Part shown: positions 28,201 to 37,703 of the stretch, piece after piece
How the letters are laid out: the number at the start of each line of letters is the position of its first letter
How positions within the stretch are numbered: the first letter of the stretch is position 1
DNA from: Saprospiraceae bacterium
Lineage (GTDB): Bacteria; Bacteroidota; Bacteroidia; Chitinophagales; Saprospiraceae
DNA: 45,103 nucleotides
Direction: 5' to 3'
Assembly: GCA_020628085.1 (NCBI GenBank)
Contig: JAHDFQ010000016.1
Coordinates: 1 to 45,103, forward strand
Translations under genes and position numbers: made by a program
The notes under the pieces: generated by a model
The model's input: the letters and a program-made list of their open reading frames with translations, nothing else
What the model was told of the DNA's origin: nothing
Databases searched by the model: none

Positions 28201-31011
28201 AGCGATATATTGCCCGTTTGTAAATTCTTCAAAGGAAGTAACAGGAAAATAATCATTCCCATGAATAGGGTGACCTGGTATAGATACTTCTGGTTCAAAT
28301 ACATCAAAGCCGATAAGGACATTTGGATCAAATTCAAAAGCAATCGAATCTACTTTAATAGACGGATATTGCTCCTCACCATATTGCTCATCAAAGCCAT
28401 TAAAAACTGAAATGATACGATAATCTAAAAAGGTTTCTTCACAACCTTCTGGGAAATTGTTGCTATTTGGGAAGGAAAATAATGTATTGGTTTGAGCAAC
28501 AGTAAAAATATCTCCAAAACTTTCACACGCTGCTTCTATCCCTTCTTCAATAGAATATCCGAAAGCTCTAAAATTAGGAACTTTTTTAAACTGAACAACA
28601 TATGGACCTTCTGGATTAACAGCAAAATCACCTCTGAAATTAACTTGATCGCCTGGGTCTAATGTGATACCAAGAGTGGAAAGACAATCTGTAAATTGGA
28701 AACGAACTGTTTTAAAACCAAGGTCATTTTCAACTGCTAAGTTTTGTGTAGTAACAGGACAGTTAAAGGTTGACCCTCCTTTGATAATTTCTAATTCTCC
28801 TTCACCAAAAAGAAATATTTCGTCTGCCGAATCTGTACCATCTATATTAGAGTAGTTAATTACAAAACCAAAAGTATCTACAATCGGTGATTCGCCGACT
28901 TCCGTTGTTATCAACATTTCTACCGAATCACATGATACAGCTACTTTTTTGTTCGCATTGTTTTCATTAAACGGAATGGTGTAAGAATTATCTGTAAAAC
29001 CAAATGTACTTCGATTAACTTCAAAACTGGTGGTTTTCAGTCCTTGTTGACAAATCAAATTAGGGTCATCAGGACAAGGCGGTACTTCTTTATGAATAAA
29101 AGGTCCAGGTAAATCAGCACAATACCAGAGGTGTTTGCAATCGCAAGTCGGACAATAAAATTCAAAAGTAAATGGAATATCTAATGTTCCTATTTCTGCA
29201 TCACAGTCTGCACTTAATCCAATTTCTAATTCGTAATTTCCATTGATAAAATCTTCTGTGGAAGTATCAAAAGTAACCGTCCAAGTCGATCCATCCACTG
29301 CATTATCAATAATAGTCATTGGAGTAGAAGATTCATTTTTAATCAACGTTATTTCTCCAAATGCAGCATTGATACCCGTAGGAAGTTCAATTGTAGCAAT
29401 CAAAAGGTCATCACCCCCACAATTACGTTCAAATTCACGGATGCTTCTCGACTCAAAATGTGTAATATAAAATACTTCGCCATCAGCAAACGCATCAGGT
29501 GTAGAAAAATTTTCTAATTCTGAATTATTATTTGAAATTCTAAGGTAGGCGTTGTCAAATTTGTTGACTGTTTCTTTACAACCAAGTGTCGTATAATCTA
29601 TACTCGCAGAAAAGAAGGTACTTTTGTCATTAAAACAGCTTTCTTCTGTTGAATCAGCCGTTGAACAATCAAAATCATAAACCAAAGTAACATCTATGGA
29701 TTCACCAATTGGTAAATCATCAAAATAGCCATCTCCATCAGCATCCGTTAAACCACCAACGCCGTCAACATCAGTCAAGAAAATATCTGAGTCTCCTAGG
29801 TCAATCAATGCCGCATTAAGTGGCATAGACATACCTGCAATAATAATTTCATTAGCGTTGTAACCTCCATCTGATAACTGAAACCCTGACCCCATACCAA
29901 TTCCTACAACCACATCTAACATTGTTCCAAATCCTTCATCTAATTCAAAACCATCATTAGAAAAATTAATACTCGTACTACCCTGTTGACAATAACCAAC
30001 AGTTTCTGATGGAATGAGTTGTGATTCATTGATAATGGCATTGGCATTTCCTTCGCCTAATTGTATAAAATCATCTACAAAACTTTCACTACATGCTTCT
30101 TCATCACAACCCCAAGTCGTGGTATGCAAACTACTTCGATCATCATCACAAGATACGATACACACACGTTCTGTGATCGTCAATGTCTCGTCAGGATCAA
30201 AAAAGGAATCCGTGTTCCCAGTATTTTGACCAGAAGTATTTGATTCAAAAAGCGTCCCATTGATAGTCGATTCAAGGATAGTGTCTCCATCCATTCCAAG
30301 GGATTTAGTGATCGGTATTAAACTCCCGTTGGCAGAAATACTTTCTATATAAATTCCATTTCCTTGAATATTTTGATAGCTGACTTGATCGACAAATCCA
30401 TCCAAGGCACTGTTTGAAATCAATACATTTCGGTCAAAGCAATCACCAACTTTTAAAGCATCCATATTAGGTTCAATTTCCATTGTAAAAAAGGAAATTG
30501 CCAAAGCATTTCTATATTCTATGGTTGACACTTCGTCTAATTGAGCTTCTGTACCCAAATCATAACTTAGATTCCAAGTATCAAATACTAAAGCACCATT
30601 GTTGTTTTCCAGAGTATCAACAATACCACATTTAGCAACAATGGAAAAAGCAATATTTACTTCATTTGTAGCAGAAGGACTTAAATCAGGAATGGAAAAA
30701 ACAGGCTTCGTAGGATCGGAATCATCCAAAATTTGGACACCATTTGAAGTGTTAGCAGCATCGAGTGAAGCGAATTCTATTCCTTTAAAGAGATTTAATT
30801 CTGCTTGAATATTTGACCTAATTTCACTAGAAAAACCTGATGTTTGAATTGTCACAATAACATCATCAGGATCGCCACATACGTTTAGAAAAGTAGGCAC
30901 ACCATCAATACCAGAATAGGTAACATCAAGGTTATTTTGTGCATAAAGATTCGATAAAGATACCCAACTAAATAGTAAAATAATCTTTGTAAGTGTAAAG
31001 AGCTTGTTCAT
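22273..31011 (-). CDS. Giant modular surface protein with SprB repeats and T9SS type B sorting domain
   Basis: The protein has 2912 residues. The signal peptide starts at the ATG at 31011 (MNKLFTLTKIILLFSWVSLSNLYAQ). The first roughly 1700 residues are serial beta-rich segments with many Cys and Asp/Asn, like DUF11-type or choice-of-anchor modules. About five SprB-like repeats follow (25640-24485), recognised by Cys then (G/N)(A/G)DG(A/S)(A/S) and a Trp-Glu/Asp-Asp/Gly motif near GVTGSERTDL. Next come two tandem modules of about 190 residues (24510-23945 and 23944-23355), two of about 80 residues (23310-23080 and 23075-22825), a cadherin/Ig-like domain and the gliding-type C-terminal domain (22530-22276; VSPNGDGSNDTF, FNRWGNEV, GTYFYLL). 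SprB relatives are mobile adhesins in gliding; adhesion is inferred here. A strong terminator follows. Confidence 0.9.
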   Translation of the reverse strand: MNKLFTLTKIILLFSWVSLSNLYAQNNLDVTYSGIDGVPTFLNVCGDPDDVIVTIQTSGFSSEIRSNIQAELNLFKGIEFASLDAANTSNGVQILDDSDPTKPVFSIPDLSPSATNEVNIAFSIVAKCGIVDTLENNNGALVFDTWNLSYDLGTEAQLDEVSTIEYRNALAISFFTMEIEPNMDALKVGDCFDRNVLISNSALDGFVDQVSYQNIQGNGIYIESISANGSLIPITKSLGMDGDTILESTINGTLFESNTSGQNTGNTDSFFDPDETLTITERVCIVSCDDDRSSLHTTTWGCDEEACSESFVDDFIQLGEGNANAIINESQLIPSETVGYCQQGSTSINFSNDGFELDEGFGTMLDVVVGIGMGSGFQLSDGGYNANEIIIAGMSMPLNAALIDLGDSDIFLTDVDGVGGLTDADGDGYFDDLPIGESIDVTLVYDFDCSTADSTEESCFNDKSTFFSASIDYTTLGCKETVNKFDNAYLRISNNNSELENFSTPDAFADGEVFYITHFESRSIREFERNCGGDDLLIATIELPTGINAAFGEITLIKNESSTPMTIIDNAVDGSTWTVTFDTSTEDFINGNYELEIGLSADCDAEIGTLDIPFTFEFYCPTCDCKHLWYCADLPGPFIHKEVPPCPDDPNLICQQGLKTTSFEVNRSTFGFTDNSYTIPFNENNANKKVAVSCDSVEMLITTEVGESPIVDTFGFVINYSNIDGTDSADEIFLFGEGELEIIKGGSTFNCPVTTQNLAVENDLGFKTVRFQFTDCLSTLGITLDPGDQVNFRGDFAVNPEGPYVVQFKKVPNFRAFGYSIEEGIEAACESFGDIFTVAQTNTLFSFPNSNNFPEGCEETFLDYRIISVFNGFDEQYGEEQYPSIKVDSIAFEFDPNVLIGFDVFEPEVSIPGHPIHGNDYFPVTSFEEFTNGQYIAYFDTLNIVPSLNQVRSYSFSFRVRAVPNCQSTLSSSEGTNVYNFDPTVYYQNRYYANFIGDDSCVEFREENVQNDIQYTEPPEFSFNPITNPDLLLSTDTAVWTVQLCNTSFEADAGLTWFAVDNLAGNIEVVGFEDISSPDSVQVLDFEQYGSEGNNYFAFANGVTRANGLNTVDQICNTIRIKAIPIQCGSLDLNVSTGWNCLPYSETDWTPENYPPCTDLNIPLSITTLDPFLEANLVDQPTESVDLCEPVELTVLVRNEDVGYAYDIKTQIYVPLEGATLVPGSVEFAYPSGAEFVPAGDPTYVSSSPRGDLYEFDDFSLLNTYLDQNGLQGFSPANPTDSNEFRIRYEIITDCDFIGNSLSYYGFQGLKVCQDSSNLEIGESLPISITGSAANEGKLYDIALSSSSQLVSEMNTTLEIGITNLTDIASSSTEDFISFTLPMGVIYVPNSTAVISPASWLLGEPEIRMNNGVNTLIWNMPDGLVQGSVAQLSFEVASPVFDCSETGVDAQLVTIGATTFNCVTQNDDCTSGEITSTNGADLVSVPISAGLFTIDIQSATSICSGVNEEVVTVNGLIQVGSQAIPMGTFDIDYFVDENGNGTLDAGEQQLDDYQIEGPIDANTAIPFSHEFTVASTQVCSILFNVDSSDLLDSECGQFEFILDTPVLQNSGENLVACNSDSSFEAVLGDANCENSDFSYSWTAIPASANVFISNPSILQPTISFDPSLVTSSELLFVLETARLNCGFSRDTVVVTLSDATNPIVLDVDTNLSICANDDVLISASGAENYTWINSVTQEVLSTEATLTLNTTEAINIEVTGSTAGSCDSKEVINVTIDTSTNCDDPCISPEVDYIVTIPSTCGNAAGEATIFIDEPLNYTFTWTPDLGVGDSNSRTELPLGGYTINISEIGNETCFTETFVLITNTDGAVASATTQPSTCNAADGSVILTPDDYDYVWEDGNTDAERSDLRSGVYFVTFTDPTNPDCENVVEVVIDEDNPLEADATISNNPSCDGADGAASISVTGGSGDYEYIWEDGVTGSERTDLAHGIHRVTITDLSETGCALPFLFVLAADVPMATVVLTEVNDVSCPGANDGSASIEVTYADDFVGVADTILTNSFENFTNGNLSAGTYCYLIENEDGCTAGGDCFTIEEPDSLYISFEVTPACNDAGTVSSIVYGGTSPYTFDWADLTEGEDTNDRTGLVAGNYQVIVQDSNACETDSLDISIPECNEIPACGILSNSDTLSIALMNCEGSSDICLPISTTDLEEYDLSINGVLLTETPIPCDSISSVAYDFQMLAGQGAQGPYDLTSWMVNDSTYTGSFENLMDLVDIMNTNDPNGNWMLGNNNLLITGGDSDNLYGDLNINVTLFNVDATIEPDTVTAFLGSAITLDTGFYELVLSNPNMACIDTMYINISCGMDVNCDYFNGQDSATVFVASCETGLGEFCIESISPEERAGYQIFVDSLPYDGLVGGCLNDTLRAYDYVGIDAISPTFNLGTWEVNDTMYTGETFNSVDELVAFMNSVDTTSNWVNVPSEFKIEGGNYDLNDYGDIRIIDPNTLEEFTIAEAIRIDPAAIYIELTLGEHEVVIIDTLTSCPDTIYVDVIDNPDLNCNTITDIIVPTDTVKYIINPNGLDVQGDTLTITNVCEENLSGAVDFILDSLCISYAGVALGQDTACIEICDELGICDTLFFDITVVSDPSFIVDTIFVNQTDTFCLDTTIFLGSNFTIEDFCPEGQDGNVDFFIDPTTYCIEYTGLEIGQDSACIQLCDDLGFCDTIYFDIFVSDFSDQPIANDDVDTTIINTPLIIDIKQNDTLLGLIDTVYISEEPLYGEVTINLDCSATYNPDEGICDIEDQFTYVICNENGCDSASVFIYIDCQGEIIIYTAVSPNGDGSNDTFFIAGIEFYPDSRLIVFNRWGNEVLNRIGYENDWNGTWDNNKVLPDGTYFYLLQLNDGTSRTFKGYLELYR

Positions 31012-31527
31012 AAAAGCATTTTTAATAAAGTCTACAAAATTTAGTAGAACTGCCAAAGTGCGCGTATTTCTATACCAAGCTGTTTAACATTCAATTATAC
31101 ATTGTGATAAACAGCATTTATTTTTAGTCAACTATATCAAATAAAAGGCTCTAAAACCATACCAAAAAACTACATAATTTTCTATAAATAATTGATTTAC
31201 AATAGTTACGACATACATATTGATGAGATAAATTGACCCTACATCTACCTATATTTCCTGTCACTTTTACATTATTTTGAGTTTAAAACAGTCAACTTCA
31301 GAACATGACAAAATAGCTTATCTTACTGCCATATTTAATGAAAGAAAAAGCTTATTTGTAGTTAAAAAAAGCTACATTTGCGCTTCGAACTGAAAATATG
31401 TCAGTAAATATCTATTGGCATAAAGAATGATGAAGTAATGGTGTTGTTTTGTGATTCTTCTTATCTCATAACAGCATTTACACATAATAATATTTTCTAA
31501 TTTTAATATTCAAAACCTAACAAAAGT
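31012..31527. other. Divergent intergenic region and long groESL leader
   Basis: No protein gene is supported. The region separates the minus-strand giant adhesin gene from groES. It is strongly AT-rich. The only promoter-like element I trust is at 31373-31380, about 148 bases before the groES ATG. I see no CIRCE element (TTAGCACTC with a 9-base spacer and GAGTGCTAA). Confidence 0.6.
31373..31380 (+). promoter_or_regulatory. Candidate groESL -7 box (TACATTTG)
   Basis: TACATTTG matches the Bacteroidota TAnnTTTG consensus exactly. A TTTG at 31355-31358 could serve as the -33 box, but the 14-base gap is shorter than usual. If used, the leader is about 140 bases long. Confidence 0.5.
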
Positions 31528-31791
31528 ATGAAGCCGATCAACGACAGAGTGGTTGTTAAGCCTGCTTCCGCAGAGGAAAAAACGAAGGGAGGAATCATTA
31601 TCCCTGACACCGCAAAGGAAAAACCACAAAAAGGGGAAGTCATTGCAGTTGGACCAGGAAAAGATGGTATCAAAATGACGGTAAAAAAAGGTGATACAGT
31701 TCTTTACGGAAAGTATGCAGGTCAAGAACTATCCTATGAAGGATCAGATTATTTAATAATGAGAGAAGATGACATTTTAGTTATTCTTTAA
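31528..31791 (+). CDS. groES: Co-chaperonin GroES
   Basis: The 87-residue protein is the heptameric lid of the GroEL chamber. Family marks are the N-terminal [12 protein letters not shown], the mobile loop with [16 protein letters not shown] (the GGI/IIP part contacts GroEL), then [23 protein letters not shown] and the final DDILVIL. It is slightly shorter than the usual 91-97 residues but intact. It is followed 54 bases later by groEL on the same strand, the standard operon order. Transcription probably starts near 31387. Confidence 0.97.
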   Translation: MKPINDRVVVKPASAEEKTKGGIIIPDTAKEKPQKGEVIAVGPGKDGIKMTVKKGDTVLYGKYAGQELSYEGSDYLIMREDDILVIL

Positions 31792-31824
31792 TCAGTCTAA
31801 TTTTTTTAGATTCTTATTTCTTAA

Positions 31825-33489
<1,665 letters not shown>

Positions 33490-33521
33490 GATTATCTTTA
33501 ATGACTATCTTTAATAATACG

Positions 33522-33557
33522 AAAGCCCTTTTTGATCCTTTTCAAAAAGGGCTTTTT
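33522..33557 (+). terminator. Rho-independent terminator of groES-groEL
   Basis: A 14-bp stem (AAAGCCCTTTTTGA with TCAAAAAGGGCTTT) has a 6-base loop and is followed by T's. It lies directly after groEL and 15 bases before the next ATG. Confidence 0.92.
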
Positions 33558-33571
33558 AATCTTATTATAAT

Positions 33572-34045
33572 ATGAACGAACCACTAATTTTTGAAGCGCA
33601 ACGAATCGGTTTATTTACCAATGTGTTGCTTCCGCTAATCGCTACTCTCCTTCTTATAGGCATTGCCATTTTTATTAATAAAAAAGAGGTAGCATACGAA
33701 AACCGAAATCTGAAAAAAGTTGGTGAAATGCTGTCTTGGTTTGGAATTTTGTTATTGATTGGAATTACCATTTTTAGTACGCTCAATTATATGAGAATTG
33801 ATGATGTGACTTTACATAAAAATAGCATTCAATTTTCGGGAAATGATATTCCATTTAATGATATTAGTCGTGTTTATTTGCATCAAGATTTACAGGCTTC
33901 ACACATCAGTGCTCAAATTATTAAAGACACAACTTATTTATTGGTGGTTCAAGAACGAAAAGGTAAAACGCATGTTTTTTCTGAAGAAAATTATCCTGTT
34001 AAAGAAATGGTTGTAAAGATCAACGAGCAAATGAAACGGAAATAA
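33572..34045 (+). CDS. Small two-helix membrane protein of unknown function
   Basis: The 157-residue protein has two membrane helices (about residues 16-36 and 54-72) joined by a basic loop (INKKEVAYENRNLKK). A C-terminal soluble part of about 85 residues is predicted to be beta-rich (DDVTLHKNSIQFSGNDIPFNDISRVYL). The last part recalls bacterial PH-like domains that follow membrane helices, but the similarity is only by pattern. It starts 15 bases after the groEL terminator, so its promoter probably overlaps that region. It is convergent with the DUF4403 gene, 14 bases away. Confidence 0.7.
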   Translation: MNEPLIFEAQRIGLFTNVLLPLIATLLLIGIAIFINKKEVAYENRNLKKVGEMLSWFGILLLIGITIFSTLNYMRIDDVTLHKNSIQFSGNDIPFNDISRVYLHQDLQASHISAQIIKDTTYLLVVQERKGKTHVFSEENYPVKEMVVKINEQMKRK

Positions 34046-34059
34046 TCCATTTATAAATT

Positions 34060-35322
34060 TTACTTTTTGAGTTGAGCATTAATATCTACCTCTGCCTCCC
34101 AGTAGGTTTCAATGTTATCCGACCCAAACTCTAACCTATTGATATTCAGTATTTTAATTATACTATCTAATTGGATTAATTTAATATTTGACGTTGCTTC
34201 TTTGATCTGTTGGTTGATGATATTTTTAAGTAAGACCAATTTTTCATCTAGCGGTACATCTAGGTTTTTTTGAATAATTTTCAGCACCTCACCTTTAAGT
34301 AACCAAGCAGCCGTTTTATGAATTAGATTTTTAGTCTTAAAATCAAATGACAAATTATCCACAACCAATCTATTTTTTTGATGGTCGATGGTAGGTGTTC
34401 CTTCTATAAAAACAGTACCGTTTAATTCCCCCGATATGACTAATTCAACGTCAATTTTTTGATCTAAAGACTTAATTTTGAACCTTTCTACTTGTATTTT
34501 CTTCCCCTTAAGATCAAACTCCTTATTCTTTAAAAACTCCATTCCATATTTTTCAATGGCTTCATAATGAATTGAAACAGGCAACTGAATCACTGACGTA
34601 TCGGCATCTATATCTTTAGAAATAAAGGCCGGAATTGGTTGTTGACGGTTCAATTGTTGTAACTCACCAACGTAAATAGATGTGTAACTAGAAAGAAAAA
34701 TACCGATATTCAGTTGATTATCAACCGTTTTAAAAGGTGCAGTTTGAATTTTTTGCGTATCTGAAATTAAGTAGACGGGATATTTAGGATGTATTTTGAG
34801 TGGCTGCTGCCCAATATTCCACAGTTCTTCAATTTTATATTTGAGTGCCGTTTTAGATTGGATTTTTTCATCAATTTGGTCTTCTAGACGATTTTTAGAA
34901 GATTTAATGATCGTATCTAATATAAATTGAATGGGTATTTTCACGAAACCTATATCCAACTTAGGTTTTGCTATCCAATGATACTGATGTAGTCTTGTTC
35001 TAGTTTTGAGTTCCCAATTGGTTAGAATATTTATTTCTGTGTCAAATGACATCATTAGCGTTCCCTGAGCGTTCCATTTACCTTTTGTAATATCAATATT
35101 TAATGGAAGCTGATAGGCAATTACATGGTCTGAACTGGTTAATTGAATATCACCTGTTCGATAAATATGGACATTAAAGTTGGGTGTGGTATTGGTTACA
35201 CCTTTAAAAAAAGTAGCTTCGACGAGTTCGTTTAACATTTGTTGTAAAACAGAAATCTCCATTTGAATCGGTACAAAAACCTCCGATGGTACTGCGTTGT
35301 TCGTATTTTCTTCTTCTGACAC
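34060..35322 (-). CDS. DUF4403 family protein
   Basis: The 420-residue protein has the features of DUF4403: an opening PIQMEISVLQQMLNELV, a repeated beta/helix layout of two similar lipid-binding-like halves (SMP/TULIP-like as I recall the family), amphipathic helices such as FILDTIIKSSKNRLEDQIDEKI, and a late helix with LLKGEVLKIIQKNLD. Many relatives carry a lipoprotein signal. Here the start is a GTG (MSEEENTNN) with no signal, and no in-frame ATG precedes it. A missed upstream start is possible but not visible. It follows the APC-Usp permease with a 55-base gap and may be co-transcribed. Its role is unknown; lipid or envelope homeostasis is a guess. Confidence 0.8.
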   Translation of the reverse strand: MSEEENTNNAVPSEVFVPIQMEISVLQQMLNELVEATFFKGVTNTTPNFNVHIYRTGDIQLTSSDHVIAYQLPLNIDITKGKWNAQGTLMMSFDTEINILTNWELKTRTRLHQYHWIAKPKLDIGFVKIPIQFILDTIIKSSKNRLEDQIDEKIQSKTALKYKIEELWNIGQQPLKIHPKYPVYLISDTQKIQTAPFKTVDNQLNIGIFLSSYTSIYVGELQQLNRQQPIPAFISKDIDADTSVIQLPVSIHYEAIEKYGMEFLKNKEFDLKGKKIQVERFKIKSLDQKIDVELVISGELNGTVFIEGTPTIDHQKNRLVVDNLSFDFKTKNLIHKTAAWLLKGEVLKIIQKNLDVPLDEKLVLLKNIINQQIKEATSNIKLIQLDSIIKILNINRLEFGSDNIETYWEAEVDINAQLKK

Positions 35323-35377
35323 TAATTCTAATATTTTTATTACGTAAACGCTACTTAAAATAATAAGTTCTAAACGA

Positions 35378-37570
35378 TTACTTCAAAGTCAAACGCAAAA
35401 CAGAACAGGCCGCTCCTTCCGCTAGTTTATCTCTATTACCAAATAAAACATTTTTAAAATTAGCATCGTTGGGTGTACCAATCACTAAGAGATCATAACT
35501 TGCAGAAGCCGCAATAATCGTTTTAGGAGCATCATTAGATTCCACTAAAATTAAATTAATGTCTGCGCCGCTATTCTGAATGAGTTGTTCTGATTCCTTT
35601 AAAATAGTATCCTTGGGTTGATCTTGATTGGTTATAACACGCATTAAAGTCAATTCAGCATTATAAAAAGACGCAATTTGTATCGCAACTTGAATAAAAG
35701 TAAGATCATTTTTTTGAGGTCTCAAACAAATTAAAATTCGTCGAATATATCGGACACCATTATCTTTAAACAAAGCAAAGTTGCTATTGATGTGTCGTAC
35801 CAACCAGCCCAATGGATTTCTAATAAATAAAACCTCTGCGCTTGATCGACCATCCCAGCCCATAACCAACCAATTACAATGTGTTTCATCGCTGATAGAA
35901 TGAACCGTTTCTACCAAATCATGGGTTACAGCCGCATCAAAATCTACGTCGATACTCTTTTCGATTGACATGGCATTAATCCGTCGATTGAGTGAAGTGA
36001 CCACTTCGCTATCATCTATGGCATCTAAAGAGGTTTGTTCGGGCACTTCTGTCAGATGTACGACTTGTAATTTTTGTTTAGCGGTCAAGGCACCACCAAT
36101 TTCGACCAACATTTCTGGGGAACGCTCATTTCCAAAAAGTGGAACTACGACTTCTGCATTGTCTGCTAATGTCCCATCCAAGTTAGTATTACTCAATTTA
36201 GGTAAATCTTTGATTTCAATTTTACGAGGTTTACGTTTTTGACCTCTGGATAATAAATATAAAGCTGGACGATGACCATATAATTTCAAAACACCGCTTC
36301 GTTGAGATTTATTTCTACCATAAATCACATAAATTAATATTCCAAAAAAGATAATTCCAATAGCACCAGACATAGCGAAAATTCCTAAAACAGAGAGCAG
36401 GACAATTCCTGCGATAATTCCGAATATCTGAATAAACGGATACATAGGAGATTTGTACGTAGGTTTATACCATTGAACAGAAGTTTCACGAAGAATAATC
36501 ACCGTAGCATTCACCAAAATAAACATCATTACTTTAAATGCACTAGCCAATTTTGCAATTTTTTCAACATCTAAAGTTGATATAACAATAGCCATAATGG
36601 CACATGTCATGATAATTGTAAAAAAAGGTGTCAAATATTTTGGATGTACTTTCTTGAGCATCGGGGGAAGCAATTGATCTCTACTCATGGCAAAAGGAAA
36701 GCGAGAAGCTGCCAACACGCCTGAATTAGCCATAGAAGACAAGGTAACGACTCCTAAAACGGCAGCAAAAATTCCAATTGTTTTACCACCCAAGGAATCT
36801 GCTAGCGTATAAATAGGATGTAAGTCTGTTGATAATTGTTCTAAAGGAATATTTCCAACTAAAACAAAGGTTACAGAAGCATAAATTAGTCCTACAATAA
36901 ACAAAGCAGACATCATGGCAACCGGCAAGTTGCGATCAGGATTTTTAATTTCTTCTGCAATAGCTGCTACTTTGGTCACACCAGCATACGATACATAAAT
37001 AAAGCCCGTTGCTGCTAATAATCCACTATTTCCGCTAGTCAAAAATGGTGTATAACTACCTGGGTTAATATCTGCTAAACCAAAAATAAAGAGTAAACTA
37101 ATTCCAATTAAGCTAAGACTAACAATGACTAATTGGACTTTTCCTACTTTTTTAACTCCAAATAAATTGATGATTAAAATAAAGGCAAGCATCAACAAAG
37201 AAATATATTTGACAGGAATGACGGTGGTTAACACACTTAGATATGCCCCGAAACCAACCAATGCAAAGGAACTTTTGAGTAATAAGGAGAGCCATAATCC
37301 TATCCCTGAAATCGTCCCCATCATTGGTCCAAAAGCCCGTTCTATATATACATATGTTCCACCAGACGTTGGCATTGCAGTTGCTAATTCGGACTTGGAT
37401 AAAGCAGCAGGAAGCACGCAAATTGCACCAATCAAATAGGCTAACCAAACTGACGGACCTGTTTTTGCTGCTGCTAAACCAGGCAAAACAAATAGCCCAC
37501 TTCCCAACATTCCCCCAATCGCAATCGCTACCACATAGGGCAACGTGAGACTTCTTTCAAGTTTCTTCAT
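35378..37570 (-). CDS. APC-superfamily amino acid permease fused to two UspA domains
   Basis: The 730-residue protein has twelve predicted membrane helices (about residues 10-420) with the APC entry motif AIAIGGMLGSGLFVLPG (15-31) and EIKNPDRNLP in the loop near 207-216. This is typical of cationic or general amino acid carriers. The cytosolic C-terminus holds two universal-stress-protein-like domains (about 472-600 and 608-728); the second ends DLLVIGTP, FGNRDKLAEGAACSVLRL. Usp domains bind ATP or other nucleotides in some families and are likely regulatory here. APC-Usp fusions are known in bacteria and archaea. The substrate cannot be told from sequence. The gene lies upstream of the DUF4403 gene. 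Confidence 0.9.
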   Translation of the reverse strand: MKKLERSLTLPYVVAIAIGGMLGSGLFVLPGLAAAKTGPSVWLAYLIGAICVLPAALSKSELATAMPTSGGTYVYIERAFGPMMGTISGIGLWLSLLLKSSFALVGFGAYLSVLTTVIPVKYISLLMLAFILIINLFGVKKVGKVQLVIVSLSLIGISLLFIFGLADINPGSYTPFLTSGNSGLLAATGFIYVSYAGVTKVAAIAEEIKNPDRNLPVAMMSALFIVGLIYASVTFVLVGNIPLEQLSTDLHPIYTLADSLGGKTIGIFAAVLGVVTLSSMANSGVLAASRFPFAMSRDQLLPPMLKKVHPKYLTPFFTIIMTCAIMAIVISTLDVEKIAKLASAFKVMMFILVNATVIILRETSVQWYKPTYKSPMYPFIQIFGIIAGIVLLSVLGIFAMSGAIGIIFFGILIYVIYGRNKSQRSGVLKLYGHRPALYLLSRGQKRKPRKIEIKDLPKLSNTNLDGTLADNAEVVVPLFGNERSPEMLVEIGGALTAKQKLQVVHLTEVPEQTSLDAIDDSEVVTSLNRRINAMSIEKSIDVDFDAAVTHDLVETVHSISDETHCNWLVMGWDGRSSAEVLFIRNPLGWLVRHINSNFALFKDNGVRYIRRILICLRPQKNDLTFIQVAIQIASFYNAELTLMRVITNQDQPKDTILKESEQLIQNSGADINLILVESNDAPKTIIAASASYDLLVIGTPNDANFKNVLFGNRDKLAEGAACSVLRLTLK

Positions 37571-37615
37571 AGAACATTACAACGTCAAATAAAATAAACG
37601 GGATAATACAAAAAT

Positions 37616-37685
37616 AAATGGGATTGGGTACTATTTTCTTAGCATTTATATCAAATTGCTAGAAATAAGTAACACAATCCCATTT
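37616..37685 (-). terminator. Long imperfect hairpin after the M36 protease gene
   Basis: Two 29-base arms pair almost completely. The outer stem is AAATGGGATTG with CAATCCCATTT, and the inner one TTTCTTAGCA with TGCTAGAAA, closed by a 12-base loop. On the minus strand it is followed by ATTTTTG. It sits between the M36 stop (37704) and the APC gene start (37570) and probably ends the M36 transcript. Confidence 0.65.
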
Positions 37686-37703
37686 AGAGGTTGAAATAAT
37701 GAT

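Noticed and set aside
22273-31011. Many open frames of 60-75 codons on the opposite strand of the giant adhesin and other long genes
   Set aside because: They have biased compositions set by the real gene, no family resemblance and no signals of their own.
31012-31527. CIRCE operator upstream of groES
   Set aside because: I searched for the TTAGCACTC/GAGTGCTAA inverted repeat and did not find it.
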